A DNA stretch of 64,000 nt from Lobulomyces angularis (lineage: Eukaryota; Chytridiomycota; Chytridiomycetes; Lobulomycetales; Lobulomycetaceae). The stretch spans positions 5,446 through 69,445 of the forward strand of contig JADHYX010000015.1 in assembly GCA_027604685.1 (NCBI GenBank), given 5' to 3'. Made by a program: the position numbers and the translations under genes. Positions 60,649-64,000 of the stretch are shown in pieces (position 1 is the stretch's first letter; each line of letters starts with the position of its first letter). The notes below the pieces were generated by a model. The model was not told the DNA's origin, searched no databases, and saw only the letters and a list, made by a program, of their open reading frames with translations.

Positions 60649-63600
60649 ATGCTGGAGGAAACATTTAAATCTAACCTAAAAGATTTAAAAAGTTTAGATT
60701 CTACTGAATTTTTGGAGGAAGAGGACGATTCTGGAGATGAAAATAAACAAATTCTCTCTTGGAAGTCAGTAAAGAAAGCGATCTCGTTAAACATACCGAA
60801 ATCCTACATATCTCCTCAGCATCTAAATTATAAACAAGTTCAGCAAAATAACTTGCAAAATCCAGTTAGTTCTACAAAAAACTTACCTAGAGAAAAAAAT
60901 ACTAAAAAAAAGGAAGCAGCACTAAATTCCCAGCAAGTTGCAACTCAACCCATTACAATACCCCATGGCTTTCAATTACAAAAACAAATTACAAAAATAA
61001 GTAATTATCCGTTAAAAAAAGTTATTTTCTGGGATAACTTGGTTGACACATTTTCAGCACTTGATGCTAAAACATGTACAATTATTAGAGGGTCTACAAA
61101 AGTGGCAACTTACTCTACCGCATATCATGATAACAGCAATGAAGAATCGAATAGCTGCGCTGGGCTAATTGCTTGGGTTTTTGTGCCTAAATGGAGAGCT
61201 CTAATTATTGCTACTACACATTTGGAATTGAAAATTTTGGATAGTAACATGGAAACAAAATCTTCAACATCCAGTTCAAAACCAGTACTAAGGTTTCATT
61301 TATTTTCATAATTTTCTTAATATGCTCTATGTTAGTTTAGAGTTTGTCAATAGTTGCGAAGAACTGATAGTTGGATGTGTAAATAGCATAAGGGTAAATT
61401 TTACTTATAAAATCTGCTGCCTATATAACTATATTGTTATTAGATATACACATTCAAGAAGATAGCTCTGCGGTAAGATAACCAAAAATAAATTAGAAAA
61501 GTTTTAAACATTTTTTAGAGGTAGGTTTATCCAAGTTTTTACAGGTACAAGGATAGTAATAAATGATTTTTCTGGGGAAGAATGGGTATCCTTCATTGAT
61601 GAATTTAATTTTTTTAACTTTAAAGATTACCAAAACTTTATTGCATGAATCGACTGGACGTTTATATGCATCTTGTGAGAACCATGTTTACGTAATATCT
61701 CTTTTTCTTTAAAGTAAACTAAAAAATGATAATTAAAATAGATATACGATTATGAGAATGGTGAAAGGTTGAGCAGCATGAAAAATATCCATGTACTTTC
61801 AATAACTAGTTTGCTATATTGTGAAGGAGCGCAATATCTCATAACTGGTTCGAAGGACGGAACAGGTGATTCCAAGCTTGAAAAAAAGTCATCCTCAATA
61901 TCAATTTTTCTTTATTTTTCAATTAGTAAAAGTTTGGAATAATAGCGGATATTTAATGCATACCTTAAAATCTCATTCCAACGCTGTAACTTCACTTTTG
62001 AATCAGCCGAACTTAAACACAACTTTAAATCAAATTTTTATTCTTTCTGCATCGTTAGATGGGTCTATTTGCCTTTGGAACATTGATTTAGGTGTACTTA
62101 TCAATAAGTATGTTTCGAACTATTTTTTATTTTTTTACAAATTTAGACTGGAAACTCAAAATGAATGTGTGGGGATGGAGTTATATAAGAAAGACAGTTT
62201 TTTTTTCTACTCGAAATCTGACATATTTATTTACAATATAACAAGGGCATATCAATCGTACTCAGCCATACGGTGAATATACCCATTTATCGTTTTTTTT
62301 AAATATCTTTTTCAGATCAAACGTAGTACAGATTTCAAGATGCGACAATGGTTTAGTTCCTGCAAGAATATTAGCAGCTGGACTTGATGGATCATTGCGA
62401 CTAATTTCTCCAGTTACTGGATCAGTCTTAATTATAGGATACCCTGTTATTGAAGATGTCGAACCTGTTTCAGCTACATATAATCAAAATACTGGTTTAA
62501 AAAAAGTTAGAAATATATTAATTTTAAATTTAGATATGATTTGGTTGCTGTTAAAAAATGGAGATGTTGCGATATATGACACATCTTCAAATCCAATGAA
62601 TGTGACAGAACAATGGTTTAATGAAAACAGTCCTGGAGAAAAATGCACCCATTTGGTAATGTACGAATTTTCTAATCCAAAATATGTAGAAAGATTCGGG
62701 GAAACTTATCCTTTGTTTGGTGGAACAGAAAGTGGCCAAATTGTATTATTCAGTGATGCTGGAGTGCAGGAAAGACTTGTTCAGGTACAAAATTGGCGGT
62801 TACTCTGTTAATATCCTTTAGGCGCATACGGCCAAAATTACAACCTTAGTAATAAATAGCAGGAGAAATCAGATAATTAGTGGAGGGAGGGACAATTGCA
62901 TAAAAATTTGGTCAATTAAATTTAATGAAAAGTCTTTAGAAAATGATAATTCTGGATATTATGGTTGTCTTTTTCTTTTAGATGTGTTGGTTGTAATTCC
63001 AATAATAGAAACGTCAACTAGAATGGCATTTAATTCGTTGTCAAATGATGCCATGCTTTTGGGAATCGTTACCGAACATTATAAAACCGTAATGATTAGA
63101 ATCAACGGGGACCACACATTTAGTTTGACTATTTAAGCACTTTATTGAACTTTTTTTGTAGAATACTTAGACGACCACGCTAGTGATGAAAACCATGTTA
63201 GAGAAGTTACTGGAATTGCTGGAAATAGCACATTAAATATTTTTGTAACTTCATCTAGTGACGGCACAATAAAGATTTGGGACGGAATTGAAAATAGTTT
63301 AATGCGGTAAAATCATAATCTCATCAGAAATTCTAATTTAATAATTGTTACAGGGAGGTTCAGTTTAATGAAGCACCATCAACAGTAGAATTTGCAAATG
63401 AAAGAGGAGATATTATGATTGGAGTTGGAGATGAGATATGTTTAGTCAGAATACAAGACTATCTGCCATATAATTTGCAGCAATACATTTTAGACCTAAA
63501 TTTCGAAGATGATGAGTTGGAATTTTCTATAATGTTTGATCCAAGTCTTGATTTTTGGAGTTTCTACAGAAAAATCCTTGAAGAGGGGGGGATAGAATTG

Positions 63601-64000
63601 GAAAATTGGCACATTGAAAAAAGGTAAGAAGTTGTAGAAACGCTTTTAATTTTGTAGTGAAATACCACATGATTTGGTTTCTATGAAAACAATTACAAAG
63701 CATGAAATGAAATTAAGAAAGTTGGCAATGATGCAAGTAAATTTTTAAAAAAAATAACTTTACAGTTTTTCTTATTTGTGTATTTGCTTCATTTTCCAAA
63801 GAGAAGAACAAAAAGATTATTTTTAGCAAGAGAGAGAAACATTTTTGAGATAGCAAAAGAGTTTGAAGACACTGCAAAATTTTCTGAAACTGTATTTGAA
63901 TTACACCTAGAAAGCAAAAAAAAGAAAAAAATGCAGTTCGCTGAAGATGATGAAAATGTGGATACATTTGATTATGATTTTGAACTGTTTAGTAAATACG
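60649..64000 (+). CDS. large WD40-repeat protein, cut by the right edge
   Basis: Traced exons begin 60649-61292, 61336-61393, 61444-61472 and 61519 onward and continue to the window end. At least 900 residues are visible. The N-terminal ~100 are acidic then basic. Repeats include YLITGSKDGTVKVWNNSG, IFILSASLDGSICLWNID, QIISGGRDNCIKIWS and IFVTSSSDGTIKIWD. The stretch ending GDIMIGVGDEICLVRIQDYL, then a helical tail (RNIFEIAKEFEDTAKFSE), recalls the large WD proteins of cilia and testis (WDR87/WDR97-like); this is from memory. The last ~150 residues in view are charged and the stop is beyond 64000. It could be a flagellar scaffold, but no direct evidence is present. Confidence 0.7.

Overview
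This window is nuclear DNA from a compact, AT-rich eukaryotic genome. Genes carry many short GT-AG introns (mostly 35-75 nt, several with CTAAC-like branch points), intergenic gaps are small and full of A/T homopolymers, and TAA, TAG and TGA all end reading frames. The gene set suggests an early-diverging zoosporic fungus or close relative (Rozella-, aphelid- or chytrid-like). An Hsp12-like protein and a fungal SSZ1-type Hsp70 point to fungi. NEDD1, a cilium-type WD40 protein, a GABA-B-like receptor, an unsplit RECQ4 and a MAD/BUB protein with kinase point to a lineage that kept ancestral opisthokont genes. The genus cannot be fixed from sequence alone. Layout, left to right: the first exon of a minus-strand prephenate dehydratase-like gene and a GC-rich structured island (1-294); a long coiled-coil protein (+); an unknown 505-aa protein (-); an FGGY kinase (-); an unresolved small gene (+); pyridoxal kinase (-); an Hsp12-like protein (+); a decayed Fanzor/TnpB relic (-); proteasome alpha-2 (+); a DUF427 protein (+); REV1 (-); an unknown protein (+); a SYCP3-like coiled coil (+); a Cid1-family nucleotidyltransferase (-); a TMEM198-like membrane protein (+); SSZ1 (+); NOP10 (-); a 59-aa protein (+); a class C GPCR (+); 3-hydroxyacyl-CoA dehydrogenase (+); NEDD1 (+); riboflavin kinase (+); a Ca3427-like binding-protein fold (-); NOL10/ENP2 (-); SUV3 (+); a nucleotide-sugar transporter (-); RECQ4 with Sld2 domain (-); MAD/BUB kinase (+); MPDU1 (-); and a WD40 protein that runs off the right edge (+). 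Genes of related function are scattered, not in operons: ribosome and rRNA maturation (NOP10, NOL10, SSZ1), genome maintenance (REV1, RECQ4), spindle and mitosis (NEDD1, MAD/BUB), mitochondrial RNA and fatty-acid metabolism (SUV3, HADH), cofactor metabolism (pyridoxal kinase, riboflavin kinase) and ER glycosylation (sugar transporter, MPDU1). Several divergent pairs share very short promoters, for example 47 bp between NOL10 and SUV3 and 67 bp between RECQ4 and MAD/BUB. Exon coordinates below were assembled by hand. For most genes the summed CDS is an exact multiple of three and protein length fits the family. No tRNA, rRNA or CRISPR was seen.
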